55,966 bases of DNA from an uncultured Clostridium sp. (lineage in GTDB: Bacteria > Bacillota > Clostridia > Lachnospirales > Lachnospiraceae), in assembly GCA_946498245.1 (NCBI GenBank), contig CAMMNN010000021.1:1-55966 (forward strand), in the 5' to 3' direction. The notes below the pieces were generated by a model, which saw nothing but the letters and a program-made list of their open reading frames with translations, was not told the DNA's origin and searched no databases. Position numbers and translations under genes: made by a program. Below, one piece after another: positions 1-8,734 of this stretch. Every line of letters begins with the position of its first letter. Within the stretch, counting starts at the first letter, position 1.

Positions 1-16
1 GAAAGGACGTTACCCG

Positions 17-1141
17 GTGGAGAAAAAAGACTTTTTACAGAAACTGGAAAAACTGCTGGAATTTGCACGGTCCAGACACAATGCACTGGACGCAGGAGAA
101 ATCAATGATTTCTTTGCAGGCGACAGTCTGAATCCGGAGCAGATGGATCAAATTTATAGTTACCTGGAGGGCCGAGGAGTAGACGTGGTCCCGGTAATCG
201 ATGAGAGCGTACTCAATGAAGATGCCATTCTGCTGGACGATTTGGACGACAGTTTCATGAAAGACGGCGATGAAGAAGAAATTGACATCGAGGCTGTGGA
301 CTTACTGGAAGGCATTGGAACGGAAGATCCGGTTCGTATGTACCTGAAGGAAATCGGAACGGTTCCGCTGCTAAGCGCAGACGAAGAGCTTCGTCTGGCT
401 AAGAAAAAGGCAGAGGGTGATGAGTATGCCAAAGAACGTTTAATCGAAGCAAATCTGCGTTTGGTAGTCAGCATCGCAAAACGTTACACAGGAAGAGGCA
501 TGAGTTTCCTGGATCTGGTGCAGGAGGGAAACCTGGGCCTGATTAAAGGCGTGGAGAAATTTGATTATACGAAAGGGTACAAGTTAAGTACATATGCAAC
601 GTGGTGGATTCGCCAGTCCGTAACAAGGGCTTTGGCGGACCAGGCAAGAACTATCCGGGTTCCCGTGCATATGGTAGAAACAATCAATAAAATGTCCAAG
701 ATGCAGCGCAAGCTGACTCTGGAGCTGGGCTATGAGCCGTCGGTGACGGAGCTGGCAGAAGCTTTGGAGATGTCGGAAGACAAGGTAATGGAAATTATGC
801 AGATAGCCAGGGAGCCTGCTTCTCTGGAAACGCCCATCGGCGAGGAAGACGATTCCAACTTGGGAGATTTTGTGGCGGATTCCAATGTGGTTACGCCTGA
901 GGGAAATGTGGAGTCTGTTATGCTGAGAGAGCATATAGACGCCCTCTTAGGTGATCTGAAAGAAAGAGAACGGCAGGTTATCGTTCTGCGTTTTGGCCTG
1001 GAGGACGGCCATCCCAGAACCCTGGAAGAAGTAGGAAAAGAGTTCAATGTCACCAGGGAGCGGATTCGCCAGATAGAGGCTAAGGCATTGAGAAAACTGA
1101 GAAATCCGGTGCGGAGCAAACGGATTCGGGATTTTCTGTAG
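17..1141 (+). CDS. rpoD: Primary sigma factor RpoD/SigA
   Basis: Housekeeping sigma-70 factor that directs RNA polymerase to -35/-10 promoters. The 374 residues show an acidic N-terminal region 1.1, region 1.2 ([11 protein letters not shown], about residue 104), the conserved region 2 core with [20 protein letters not shown] and [10 protein letters not shown], region 3, and a region 4.2 helix-turn-helix ([20 protein letters not shown]) near the C-terminus. The GTG start at 17 follows GAAAGGACG with good spacing. The window begins just upstream, so an earlier start cannot be excluded; in Firmicutes dnaG normally precedes this gene. Full length for the family, and the identification is secure. 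Confidence 0.97.
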   Translation: MEKKDFLQKLEKLLEFARSRHNALDAGEINDFFAGDSLNPEQMDQIYSYLEGRGVDVVPVIDESVLNEDAILLDDLDDSFMKDGDEEEIDIEAVDLLEGIGTEDPVRMYLKEIGTVPLLSADEELRLAKKKAEGDEYAKERLIEANLRLVVSIAKRYTGRGMSFLDLVQEGNLGLIKGVEKFDYTKGYKLSTYATWWIRQSVTRALADQARTIRVPVHMVETINKMSKMQRKLTLELGYEPSVTELAEALEMSEDKVMEIMQIAREPASLETPIGEEDDSNLGDFVADSNVVTPEGNVESVMLREHIDALLGDLKERERQVIVLRFGLEDGHPRTLEEVGKEFNVTRERIRQIEAKALRKLRNPVRSKRIRDFL

Positions 1142-1155
1142 ACAAGGAATACGTG

Positions 1156-1794
1156 ATGAACCAGAAAAATTATCAGAGAGAGCTGGACAAGATTCTGGAA
1201 AAGCTGCAGGCGGAGGCCAAGGTGCCCCGCCTGCTTTTGCATAGCTGCTGTGCTCCCTGCAGCAGCTACGTACTGGAATACTTGTCCCAATATTTTGAAA
1301 TCACCGTATATTATTACAATCCCAATATTTACCCTCCGGAGGAATATGAGAAACGGGTGGCGGAGGAAGAAAGGCTTATTGGGGAGATGGAGTTCCTCCA
1401 TCCGGTCAAAATGATTGCAGCCCCTTATGAGCCGGAGGAATTTTACGGCATCGTCAAAGGACTGGAAAGGGAGCCGGAAGGCGGGGAGCGCTGCTTAAAG
1501 TGCTATGAACTGAGGCTTCGGGAGGCTGCCCGACTGGCAAAGGAGATGGATTTCGACTTTTTTACCACCACTCTTACTATCAGTCCCCTTAAAAGAGCCG
1601 ATAAGCTGAATGCCGCAGGAGAGAAGGCGGCAAAGGAGATAGGGGTGGCCTTTTTGCCTTCAGATTTTAAAAAGCGCAATGGATATAAGCGGTCCACAGA
1701 GCTGTCAAAAGAGCACGGTCTGTACCGCCAGGACTACTGCGGCTGCGTTTATTCCATGAGAGAAAGGGAGAAACAGAGAGAAGAAAGATGGTAA
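1156..1794 (+). CDS. queH: Epoxyqueuosine reductase QueH
   Basis: QueH-family (DUF208) enzyme for the last step of queuosine tRNA modification, reducing epoxyqueuosine to queuosine at the wobble base. The signature is visible: LLLHSCCAPCSSYVLEYL near residue 27 with the Cys pair, then YYYNPNIYPPEEYEKR, CYELRL, and a C-terminal YCGCVYS. These cysteines ligate the Fe-S and metal cofactors in characterised QueH. A GTG at 1153 directly precedes the ATG at 1156; the ATG has the better distance from ACAAGGA and was chosen. It lies 14 bp after rpoD on the same strand and is probably cotranscribed with it. Confidence 0.93.
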   Translation: MNQKNYQRELDKILEKLQAEAKVPRLLLHSCCAPCSSYVLEYLSQYFEITVYYYNPNIYPPEEYEKRVAEEERLIGEMEFLHPVKMIAAPYEPEEFYGIVKGLEREPEGGERCLKCYELRLREAARLAKEMDFDFFTTTLTISPLKRADKLNAAGEKAAKEIGVAFLPSDFKKRNGYKRSTELSKEHGLYRQDYCGCVYSMREREKQREERW

Positions 1795-1823
1795 AAAACT
1801 ACAGAACTTTATTGGGCTTTTGC

Positions 1824-1852
1824 TTGACAGCATTGGTGATTTGTACTAAAAT
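1824..1852 (+). promoter_or_regulatory. Sigma-A promoter of the HPr gene
   Basis: TTGACA at 1824-1829 and TAAAAT at 1847-1852 are separated by 17 bp, close to the housekeeping consensus, and lie about 70 bp upstream of the HPr start. Confidence 0.75.
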
Positions 1853-1919
1853 TTAACTAGAGATTTTCAGAGGAGGATTCTGGATTTCGACAGAAAAAAG
1901 AGATAAGGAGAATGCAGAT

Positions 1920-2186
1920 ATGTTAAGCAAGACATTAACCGTAGTAAATCCATCAGGACTTCATTTAAGACCCGCAGGAGTTTTATCTCAGACTGCTATG
2001 AAATTTAAATGTGACGTTATTATTGAATGCGGCGAGAAGAGAATCGTTGCAAAGAGCGTATTAAACGTTATGGCAGCCGGCATTAAGTGCGGTACGGAGA
2101 TTACTTTGATCTGCGACGGAGAAGACGAGGCGGACGCTATGAAGACCTTAACCGAGGCTATTGAGTCCGGTCTGGGTGAAATGTAA
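1920..2186 (+). CDS. ptsH: Phosphocarrier protein HPr
   Basis: Small cytoplasmic phosphocarrier of the sugar phosphotransferase system (88 residues). It keeps the active-site His15 in PSGLHLRPAG and the regulatory Ser46 in AKSVLNVMAAG, which HPr kinase phosphorylates in Firmicutes for CcpA-mediated catabolite repression. Both residues are present, so it can serve transport and regulation and is not a Crh paralogue, which lacks His15. The gene stands alone with its own promoter and terminator and is not next to ptsI. The start follows AAGGAGAATGCAGAT. Confidence 0.95.
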   Translation: MLSKTLTVVNPSGLHLRPAGVLSQTAMKFKCDVIIECGEKRIVAKSVLNVMAAGIKCGTEITLICDGEDEADAMKTLTEAIESGLGEM

Positions 2187-2236
2187 TTCAACAATAAGAA
2201 ATGAAACCAACGGGGACTCCCGTGGATAATTTGGGG

Positions 2237-2280
2237 AGCAGGTTTCCTTTTTGAAAAGAAAAGGCAGCCTGCTTTTTTTG
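2237..2280 (+). terminator. Rho-independent terminator after HPr
   Basis: An AGCAGG...CCTGCT stem with an inner CCTTTT/AAAAGG arm is followed by a run of seven T, about 50 bp downstream of the HPr stop codon. Confidence 0.8.
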
Positions 2281-2344
2281 TTCTATAGGTCACTCCTTTG
2301 AATTTCTGATAGAACAAAAAGCCCTCCGGGCAGGAACACACTGC
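2281..2344 (+). repeat. Dispersed intergenic palindromic repeat, copy 1 (diverged)
   Basis: Begins TTCTATAGG..., contains GAATTTC...ATAGAA and continues AAAAAGCCCTCCGGGCAGG. It matches better-preserved copies at 15857-15925 and, inverted, at 44117-44187. The left arm of the palindrome has drifted in this copy. All three copies lie in intergenic DNA just after a terminator-like hairpin. Confidence 0.75.
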
Positions 2345-2375
2345 TTTACATAAAAAGAACTTACAGGAGGTTGAA

Positions 2376-3029
2376 ATGGCAACTATTTTTTTCCCAAGCT
2401 GCAAGGCCAGAGCGGATTACAAAAGCGCCAGCAAAAAACTGGCGGAGTACATAAAGGAGAAACAGGGCGTTTCCCCGATTGGCTGCTGCAGGATAAATCA
2501 TACGAAATTAGAAGACGGGGACAGGGCAATTGTGGTCTGTAATAACTGTGCAGCCATTATAGAAGAAAATACTCATGCCAATATTGAGTTTGTCTGGGAA
2601 ATGATTGACAAGGATCCGGATTTTGTGTTTCCGGACTATCAGGGCGAAAAAATAACGGTTCAGGACTGCTGGATTGCCTACGAGAAGAGGCATCTGCAGG
2701 AAACAGTCCGCTCTCTGCTGCGGAAAATGAATTTTGAAATTGAAGAGCTAGCTGAAAATTTTGAAAAGACCAGATTCTGCGGGGTAAATCTTCTGGCCCC
2801 CTGTACGGAGAGCAATGGGAAGCTGGCCCATAACCGGTATGTGGTTCAGGGCGCCCATATGTTTACTCCTATGACGCCGGAGGAACAGAGGCAGCATTTT
2901 AAAGAGCACTGCCGGCAGATTACCACCAAACGGGTGGCCTGTTACTGTAAATTCTGCAAAGACGGCATTGTTATGGGCGGAAAAGAGGGAATCCATCTGT
3001 TGGAACTGCTTTTTCCGGAGGAGAGCTGA
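2376..3029 (+). CDS. Cysteine-rich protein of unknown function
   Basis: Soluble 217-residue protein rich in cysteines: FFPSCKA near the start, IGCCRIN about residue 36, VVCNNCAAI about residue 55, then FCGVNLLAPC, and near the C-terminus VACYCKFCKDG. The spacing suggests metal or Fe-S binding and is faintly like the CCG domains of heterodisulfide-reductase-type proteins, but I cannot assign a family. No signal peptide or membrane segment is seen. The start has a clear ACAGGAGGTTGAA site. It is followed by a glycosyltransferase gene 59 bp downstream, and no functional link to the neighbours is evident. Confidence 0.8.
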   Translation: MATIFFPSCKARADYKSASKKLAEYIKEKQGVSPIGCCRINHTKLEDGDRAIVVCNNCAAIIEENTHANIEFVWEMIDKDPDFVFPDYQGEKITVQDCWIAYEKRHLQETVRSLLRKMNFEIEELAENFEKTRFCGVNLLAPCTESNGKLAHNRYVVQGAHMFTPMTPEEQRQHFKEHCRQITTKRVACYCKFCKDGIVMGGKEGIHLLELLFPEES

Positions 3030-3088
3030 GATAGGGCATTCCGGGGATGGGCTGCATATGGTAGAAAAAAAGGGAAGCAGGAAACTTT

Positions 3089-4219
3089 ATGGCCACCATC
3101 AGTCTTTGCATGATCGTAAAAGATGAGGAGGACGTACTGGAAAGGTGCTTAACTCAGGCAAAGGAACTGGCGGATGAAATTATTATAGTAGACACGGGTT
3201 CCCAGGACAGAACCAAAGAAATCGCAGGCCGGTTTGCCGACAGAGTGGAGGATTTCGTCTGGAGGGACGACTTTGCGGCGGCCAGAAATGCGGCCTTTGA
3301 GCTGGCAACGGGAGATTTCTGTATGTGGCTGGACGCGGATGATGTGATTCCGGAGGAAGAGAGAAAGAAGTTTTTGGAGGTAAAAAGGAGGCTGGGTCTG
3401 GACACGGACATTGTCATTATGGATTATGCAGCCGGGTTTGGCCCGGATGGAAAGCCGGATTTTATTTATCCAAGGGAACGTCTGATTCGCAGGGGCCGTG
3501 GGTTTTTGTGGAAAGGCCGGGTCCACGAGGCCATTGAACCCAGAGGAAAAATTCTGAGAGCCCCTGTGGTAATTGAGCACAGAAAGAAGCAGGTAAAGGA
3601 TCCGGATCGGAATCTCAGGATATACCAAAAGATGGAAGAGGAAGGCGAAGAACTGGACGCCAGATCCCGCCTTTACTACGGAAGAGAGCTGTATTACCAC
3701 AACCAGTATAAAAAGGCCGGAGAGTTGTTGGAATCTGTGATCCGGGACGGGAAAGCCTGGAAAGAGTACCGGGTAGAGGCAAGCCTTATGGCGGCTTACT
3801 GCGCCGGATTTCTGGGAGATCCGGAGAGGGCTATGGATCTGCTCTTTGACAGTTTTTCAGCGGATTTGCCCCGGCCGGAGATTTGCTGTGAGGCGGGCCG
3901 CCTCTGGATGGAAAAGAGAGAATACCGGAAAGCTGTCTTTTGGTATGAGGAAGCCCTCAGGTGTCCGAAACCGGAAGAGGAGGGGGCTTTTGTCCGGGAA
4001 GAGTATAAGGGATATATTCCGTGGCTGCAGCTCTGCGTCTGCTGGGATCATTTGGGGGAACACGAAAAAGCGCGGCAGTGCAATGAAAAAGCCGGAGAGA
4101 TACGCCCTCAAAGCTCCCAGGTAGCCTATAACAGAGAATACTTTCGCAATCTGGCATTAGATTATGGAAATATACCAGAAAAAGAGAAAATTTCTGAGAT
4201 TAATTCTACTTGCAATTAA
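3089..4219 (+). CDS. Family 2 glycosyltransferase with TPR-like C-terminus
   Basis: GT-A fold glycosyltransferase of the SunS/TPR type (376 residues). The N-terminus ISLCMIVKDEEDVLERCL, then IIIVDTGSQDRTKEIA and the metal-binding DADD in CMWLDADDVIP (about residue 93), is typical of GT2 enzymes using a nucleotide-sugar donor. After about residue 200 the protein is helical with TPR-like repeats (LYYGRELYYHNQYKKAGELL and similar), as in S- or O-glycosyltransferases that glycosylate peptides or proteins. The acceptor is not predictable. It is cytoplasmic, with no membrane helices. The start follows AGCAGGAAACTTT. Confidence 0.9.
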   Translation: MATISLCMIVKDEEDVLERCLTQAKELADEIIIVDTGSQDRTKEIAGRFADRVEDFVWRDDFAAARNAAFELATGDFCMWLDADDVIPEEERKKFLEVKRRLGLDTDIVIMDYAAGFGPDGKPDFIYPRERLIRRGRGFLWKGRVHEAIEPRGKILRAPVVIEHRKKQVKDPDRNLRIYQKMEEEGEELDARSRLYYGRELYYHNQYKKAGELLESVIRDGKAWKEYRVEASLMAAYCAGFLGDPERAMDLLFDSFSADLPRPEICCEAGRLWMEKREYRKAVFWYEEALRCPKPEEEGAFVREEYKGYIPWLQLCVCWDHLGEHEKARQCNEKAGEIRPQSSQVAYNREYFRNLALDYGNIPEKEKISEINSTCN

Positions 4220-4277
4220 AAAATTTATTCCGTATAATAATCTCATGGTACCGAGCGTTTTTACCGGAGGTGAAAAA

Positions 4278-4742
4278 ATGTCAGGGACAGAAGGAAAGCC
4301 GTGCAAGGACAGTGCGGCAGGAATCGATTTGCAGTTAATAAGCAGACTGAGGGAATGCGGCCACTTTCTTCACTACAAAACAGGGGAGAAGGGCGGACAG
4401 AGAAGAATCCTCATTAAGATATTGGCGCACGGTTCTCTGACCCAGCGGCAGCTTCAGGAGCTGATGAAATTAAGCTCCGGAGCTATTAGCGAAATCCTGG
4501 CAAAGATGGAGGCCGAAGGCCTCATCACAAGGGTAAAAAGCGAAGGAGACAAGAGGCAGGTGGAACTGACCCTTACTGACTGCGGCAGGGAATCAGCCAT
4601 CAGACTGGTAAAGGCGGATGCGCAGTTGGCGCGTCAGTTATTTTCCGTTCTGTCCGCCTCAGAAAAAGAAGAGCTTGCCGGACTGTTAAAAAAGCTGCTG
4701 GCAGGCTGGAATGCCATGGTAATTGAAGATGGAAAAGAATAA
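4278..4742 (+). CDS. MarR-family transcriptional regulator
   Basis: A 154-residue winged-helix regulator. The DNA-binding core LTQRQLQELMKLSSGAISEI (about residue 58) is followed by a wing, LITRVKSEGDKRQVELTLTD. The ATG at 4278 has a strong GGAGGTGAAAAA site; the reading frame extends upstream but without a comparable site. It sits 81 bp ahead of two ABC exporter genes in the same direction, the usual arrangement for MarR proteins that control drug-efflux pumps, so it probably regulates them. The effector is unknown. Confidence 0.92.
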   Translation: MSGTEGKPCKDSAAGIDLQLISRLRECGHFLHYKTGEKGGQRRILIKILAHGSLTQRQLQELMKLSSGAISEILAKMEAEGLITRVKSEGDKRQVELTLTDCGRESAIRLVKADAQLARQLFSVLSASEKEELAGLLKKLLAGWNAMVIEDGKE

Positions 4743-4823
4743 AAATCCGGCGGATTCTGCTTTGTGAATCTGCCGGATTTACAAACCTATGGCATGAAAA
4801 GGAAAGGAGAGAAAAGGAAGACA

Positions 4824-6572
4824 ATGATAAGAGAACTGGCTAAATCTATCAGAGAGTTTAAAAAAGCTTCCCTGATGACGCCGATGTTTGTTACCATGGA
4901 AGTGGTGCTGGAATGTATCATTCCCTTTGTCATTGCCCAGTTGGTCAACCAGATCAAGGCGGGCTGCGAATTTAGCGTAATTGCCGGATACGGGCTGGTA
5001 CTGGTGGCTATGGCGGGACTTTCCCTGGCTTTCGGCGCATTGGCGGGAGCCTCCTGCGCTACGGCTTCCTGCGGCTTTGCGCGTAATTTGAGAAAGGATA
5101 TGTATTATAAGATCCAGGGATATTCTTTCCAGAATATCGATAAATTTTCTACATCATCCCTGGTAACCAGGCTGACTACGGACGTAACAAACGTACAAAT
5201 GGCCTACATGATGATTGTGCGTACGGCTATCCGCTGCCCCCTGATGCTGGTATTTTCTTTTACCATGGCATTTATCATGGGAGGAAAAATGGCGGCCATC
5301 TTTTTGCTGACCATTCCTGTTTTGGGAATCGGACTGGCTCTCGTAATCCGCAGCGTTATGCCGTTGTTTAAAAAGGTATTTAAAAAGTACGACGCCCTTA
5401 ACAGCTCTGTTCAGGAAAACATTAAGGGAATGCGGGTAGTAAAATCTTACGTAAGAGAAGAGTACGAGAAACAGAAATTTGGCAGGGCGGCGGAAGATGT
5501 CTGCAACGACTTTACAAAAGCAGAGAAGATTTTGGCTTTTAACGCGCCGTTAATGCAGTTTTGCGTCTTTACCGTTATGATTTTCGTGCTGTATTTCGGT
5601 TCCTATACCATTATCAGCAGCCGGGGCGTGGCTCTGGACGTGGGGCAGCTTTCCGCCCTTCTGACCTATAACTTCCAGATCTTAATGAGCCTTATGATGC
5701 TTTCCATGGTGTTCGTTATGATTACTATGGCTAACGAATCCGCCCAGCGTATTGTGGAAGTGCTGAGGGAAGAGAGCTCCATTCAAAGCCCTGCTAATCC
5801 GGTCCGCCAGGTAAAAGACGGATCCATAGATTTTGAAGGCGTCAGCTTTAAATATTCTGAAAAGGCGGAGAAGATGGCGCTGTCAAACATCAATCTCCAT
5901 ATCCGTTCCGGTGAAACCATCGGCATCATCGGCGGAACGGGTTCTTCTAAGTCAACTCTGATTCAGTTAATTTCCCGTCTTTACGATACTACAGAGGGAA
6001 CCGTTAAAGTAGGCGGAGTAGACGTAAGGGATTACGATTTGGAGGAACTGAGAAATCAGGTTTCCGTAGTTCTGCAGAAGAACGTCCTGTTCTCCGGAAC
6101 CATTAAAGATAACCTGAGATGGGGCAACAAGGAGGCTACTGACGAAGAAATGGTAGAAGCCTGCAAGCTGGCCCAGGCCGACGAATTTATTATGCAGTTT
6201 CCCAATCAGTATAATACTTATATTGAACAGGGCGGTTCCAACGTATCCGGCGGACAGAAACAGCGTCTGTGCATTGCCCGGGCATTGCTGAAAAAGCCTA
6301 AGGTGCTGATTCTGGACGACTCTACCAGCGCTGTGGATACCCGGACTGACGCCCTGATCCGCAAGGCTTTCCGGGAATTTCTGCCGGAAACGACCAAAAT
6401 CATTATCGCCCAGAGAACTTCTTCCGTAGAGGATGCCGACCGCATTCTGGTAATGGACGGAGGAACCATTACCGCCGTAGGTACCCACGCGGAGCTGTTA
6501 AACAGCAGTGATATTTACCGGGAAGTCTATACTTCCCAGAACAAAGCAGGAGGTGAAAGCGATGGCGAATAA
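4824..6572 (+). CDS. ABC exporter half-transporter, degenerate-site subunit
   Basis: Fused type-IV exporter (582 residues): six transmembrane helices in residues 1-320, then a nucleotide-binding domain with Walker A GGTGSSKST, signature VSGGQKQR and Walker B VLILDDSTSAVD. The residue after Walker B is Asp rather than the catalytic Glu, the hallmark of the degenerate site in heterodimeric exporters such as BmrCD and TM287/288. The ATG at 4824 was chosen for the GGAAG site before it. The 3' end overlaps the next gene by 11 bp, so the two subunits are translationally coupled. The substrate is unknown; multidrug or lipid export is usual for the family. Confidence 0.93.
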   Translation: MIRELAKSIREFKKASLMTPMFVTMEVVLECIIPFVIAQLVNQIKAGCEFSVIAGYGLVLVAMAGLSLAFGALAGASCATASCGFARNLRKDMYYKIQGYSFQNIDKFSTSSLVTRLTTDVTNVQMAYMMIVRTAIRCPLMLVFSFTMAFIMGGKMAAIFLLTIPVLGIGLALVIRSVMPLFKKVFKKYDALNSSVQENIKGMRVVKSYVREEYEKQKFGRAAEDVCNDFTKAEKILAFNAPLMQFCVFTVMIFVLYFGSYTIISSRGVALDVGQLSALLTYNFQILMSLMMLSMVFVMITMANESAQRIVEVLREESSIQSPANPVRQVKDGSIDFEGVSFKYSEKAEKMALSNINLHIRSGETIGIIGGTGSSKSTLIQLISRLYDTTEGTVKVGGVDVRDYDLEELRNQVSVVLQKNVLFSGTIKDNLRWGNKEATDEEMVEACKLAQADEFIMQFPNQYNTYIEQGGSNVSGGQKQRLCIARALLKKPKVLILDDSTSAVDTRTDALIRKAFREFLPETTKIIIAQRTSSVEDADRILVMDGGTITAVGTHAELLNSSDIYREVYTSQNKAGGESDGE

Positions 6573-8493
6573 TCGAAATATGTCCCAGGCTGATGCAGGC
6601 AAACGTCTGGCGGCTTCCCGAAAAGGAACCATTGGCCGGATCCTGAAAACGGTTCTGGAGTTTTACCCTGTAAGACTGCCTTTAGTCATTGTCTGCATTT
6701 TGTTCAGCGCGGTGGTGGCCTCTGTGCCTTCTATCTTTATGCAGAATGTAATCGCCGTAGTGGAGCAGAGCTGGCAGACCGGAGACTGGAACGGGGTTTC
6801 AGGACAAATTGCAGGCTTAGTCAGCATTCTGCTGGTATTTTACGTTTTGGCCCTGACCTCCACCATTATCTACACCAGAAATATGGCGTCCATCACTCAG
6901 GGCTCCCTGATGAAGCTGAGGGAGAAAATGTTTAATGGGATGCAGAATCTGCCTATTAAATATTTTGATACACACAATCACGGCGATATTATGAGCTATT
7001 ACACCAACGATATTGATACTCTGCGCCAGATGATTTCCCAGAGTTTGCCCCAGCTCTTAATTTCCGCTGTTACGGTCATTACGGTATTCAGCCTCATGCT
7101 GTATTATAGTGTCTGGCTGGCCCTGGTAGTTATCTGCGGCGTAGTCCTGATGATTATGGTTACCAAAAAGGTAGGAGGCAACTCCGCCAGATTCTTTATC
7201 CGTCAGCAGGTGGCTTTGGGAAAAGAAGAGGGCTTCATCGAAGAAATGATGAACGGCCAGAAGGTAGTAAAGGTGTTCTGTCACGAAGAGGAAAGCAAGG
7301 CGGACTTTGACCGCATTAACGACGCCTTGTTTGAGGATTCCCGTACAGCGAACAAATTTGCCAATATGCTGATGCCGGTTTTAAATAACATCGGCAATGT
7401 AATGTATGTAATCGTGGCTCTGGCCGGCGGACTTCTTTTGATTGCCGGGACGCCTAACCTGAGTATTTCCGGGCTTCCTATCGGCATCAGTATTGTAGTA
7501 CCCTTCCTGAATATGACGAAACAGTTCTGCGGAAACATCAGCCAGGTATCCAACCAGATAAACTCTGTGGTTATGGGTCTTGCCGGAGCGGAGCGTGTCT
7601 TCAGTCTCATTGATGAAAAACCGGAAGAGGACGATGGATATGTAACTTTGGTAAACGCCAGAGAGGTCAACGGCCAGATTGTGGAGTGCAAAGAGCGTAC
7701 CGGAATGTGGGCCTGGAAGCATCCCCACAGCGCTGACGGAAGCGTTACTTACACGAAGCTGACAGGAGATGTGCGTCTGTATGATGTGGATTTTGCTTAT
7801 GAGGAAGGCAAAACCGTCCTCCACAACATTACTCTTTACGCAGAGCCGGGACAGAAGGTGGCTTTTGTCGGTTCAACGGGAGCAGGAAAGACCACTATTA
7901 CCAACCTGATTAACCGTTTTTACGATATAGCTGACGGAAAGATCCGTTACGACGGCATTAACATTAATAAGATCAAAAAGGCGGATCTCCGCCGTTCCCT
8001 GGGCGTAGTGCTTCAGGATACCAACCTGTTTACAGGGACGGTTATGGACAATATCCGCTACGGAAAGCTGGATGCCAGTGATGATGAATGTATGGCTGCC
8101 GCCAGACTGGTTGGGGCCCATGATTTCATTACCCGTCTGCCGGAAGGGTACAATACCTATATATCCGGAAACGGAGCCAATCTTTCCCAGGGGCAGAGGC
8201 AGCTTATTTCCATTGCACGGGCGGCGGTAGCCGATCCTCCGGTTATGATTTTGGATGAGGCTACTTCCTCCATTGACACCAGAACGGAGGCTATTGTCCA
8301 GAGAGGTATGGACGCCTTGATGCAGGGACGTACCGTATTTGTCATTGCTCACCGTCTGTCCACGGTCCGCAATTCCGACGTAATTATGGTACTGGAACAC
8401 GGACGGATTATTGAGCGGGGCAACCACGACAAACTTATAGAAGAAAAAGGAAAGTATTACCAGCTTTACACAGGAGCATTTGAATTGGAATAA
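6562..8493 (+). CDS. ABC exporter half-transporter, catalytic-site subunit
   Basis: Partner of the preceding gene (643 residues): membrane domain in about residues 45-360, a loop insertion around residues 375-410, then an NBD with Walker A GSTGAGKTT, signature LSQGQRQL and a canonical Walker B VMILDEATSSID carrying the catalytic Glu. The H-loop is VIAHRLSTV. With the degenerate partner it should form a heterodimeric exporter with one hydrolytic site. The start at 6562 has a strong GCAGGAGGTGAAAGCG site inside the end of the upstream gene. It is probably regulated by the upstream MarR protein. Confidence 0.94.
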   Translation: MANNRNMSQADAGKRLAASRKGTIGRILKTVLEFYPVRLPLVIVCILFSAVVASVPSIFMQNVIAVVEQSWQTGDWNGVSGQIAGLVSILLVFYVLALTSTIIYTRNMASITQGSLMKLREKMFNGMQNLPIKYFDTHNHGDIMSYYTNDIDTLRQMISQSLPQLLISAVTVITVFSLMLYYSVWLALVVICGVVLMIMVTKKVGGNSARFFIRQQVALGKEEGFIEEMMNGQKVVKVFCHEEESKADFDRINDALFEDSRTANKFANMLMPVLNNIGNVMYVIVALAGGLLLIAGTPNLSISGLPIGISIVVPFLNMTKQFCGNISQVSNQINSVVMGLAGAERVFSLIDEKPEEDDGYVTLVNAREVNGQIVECKERTGMWAWKHPHSADGSVTYTKLTGDVRLYDVDFAYEEGKTVLHNITLYAEPGQKVAFVGSTGAGKTTITNLINRFYDIADGKIRYDGININKIKKADLRRSLGVVLQDTNLFTGTVMDNIRYGKLDASDDECMAAARLVGAHDFITRLPEGYNTYISGNGANLSQGQRQLISIARAAVADPPVMILDEATSSIDTRTEAIVQRGMDALMQGRTVFVIAHRLSTVRNSDVIMVLEHGRIIERGNHDKLIEEKGKYYQLYTGAFELE

Positions 8494-8508
8494 AAACGCT
8501 CTCCGGAG

Positions 8509-8553
8509 AAGGCCGGGACGGAACCCAAAAGAAGGGTTTTGCCCCGGCCTTTC
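8509..8553 (+). terminator. Terminator of the ABC exporter operon
   Basis: AAGGCCGGG pairs with CCCGGCCTT around a loop that itself contains AACCC/GGGTT, followed by TTCC. It lies 15 bp after the stop codon. Confidence 0.7.
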
Positions 8554-8628
8554 CTATTGCGCAAAAGCTACTGCCGCAGGCCCTCGTTCCATCTATAAAA
8601 AATGGCAGAATTGTGCAAGTACGGCCCC

Positions 8629-8666
8629 GTAAAATGCAAGTTTTACTCAGAAAAAAGAAGTATACT
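8629..8666 (+). promoter_or_regulatory. Probable promoter region of the alpha-glucosidase
   Basis: A perfect 6-bp inverted repeat GTAAAA-TGCAAG-TTTTAC at 8629-8646 precedes a TATACT (-10 type) at 8661-8666. No good -35 is placed for it, so the promoter may need an activator; the nearby AraC-type gene is a candidate. The remaining bases between 8554 and 8734 show nothing else. Confidence 0.4.
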
Positions 8667-8734
8667 ATTATAAAAGGCACGGCTGATTTGAAACGCAGAC
8701 CAAATCAGATACAGATTAAGGAGGATGAACCGAC

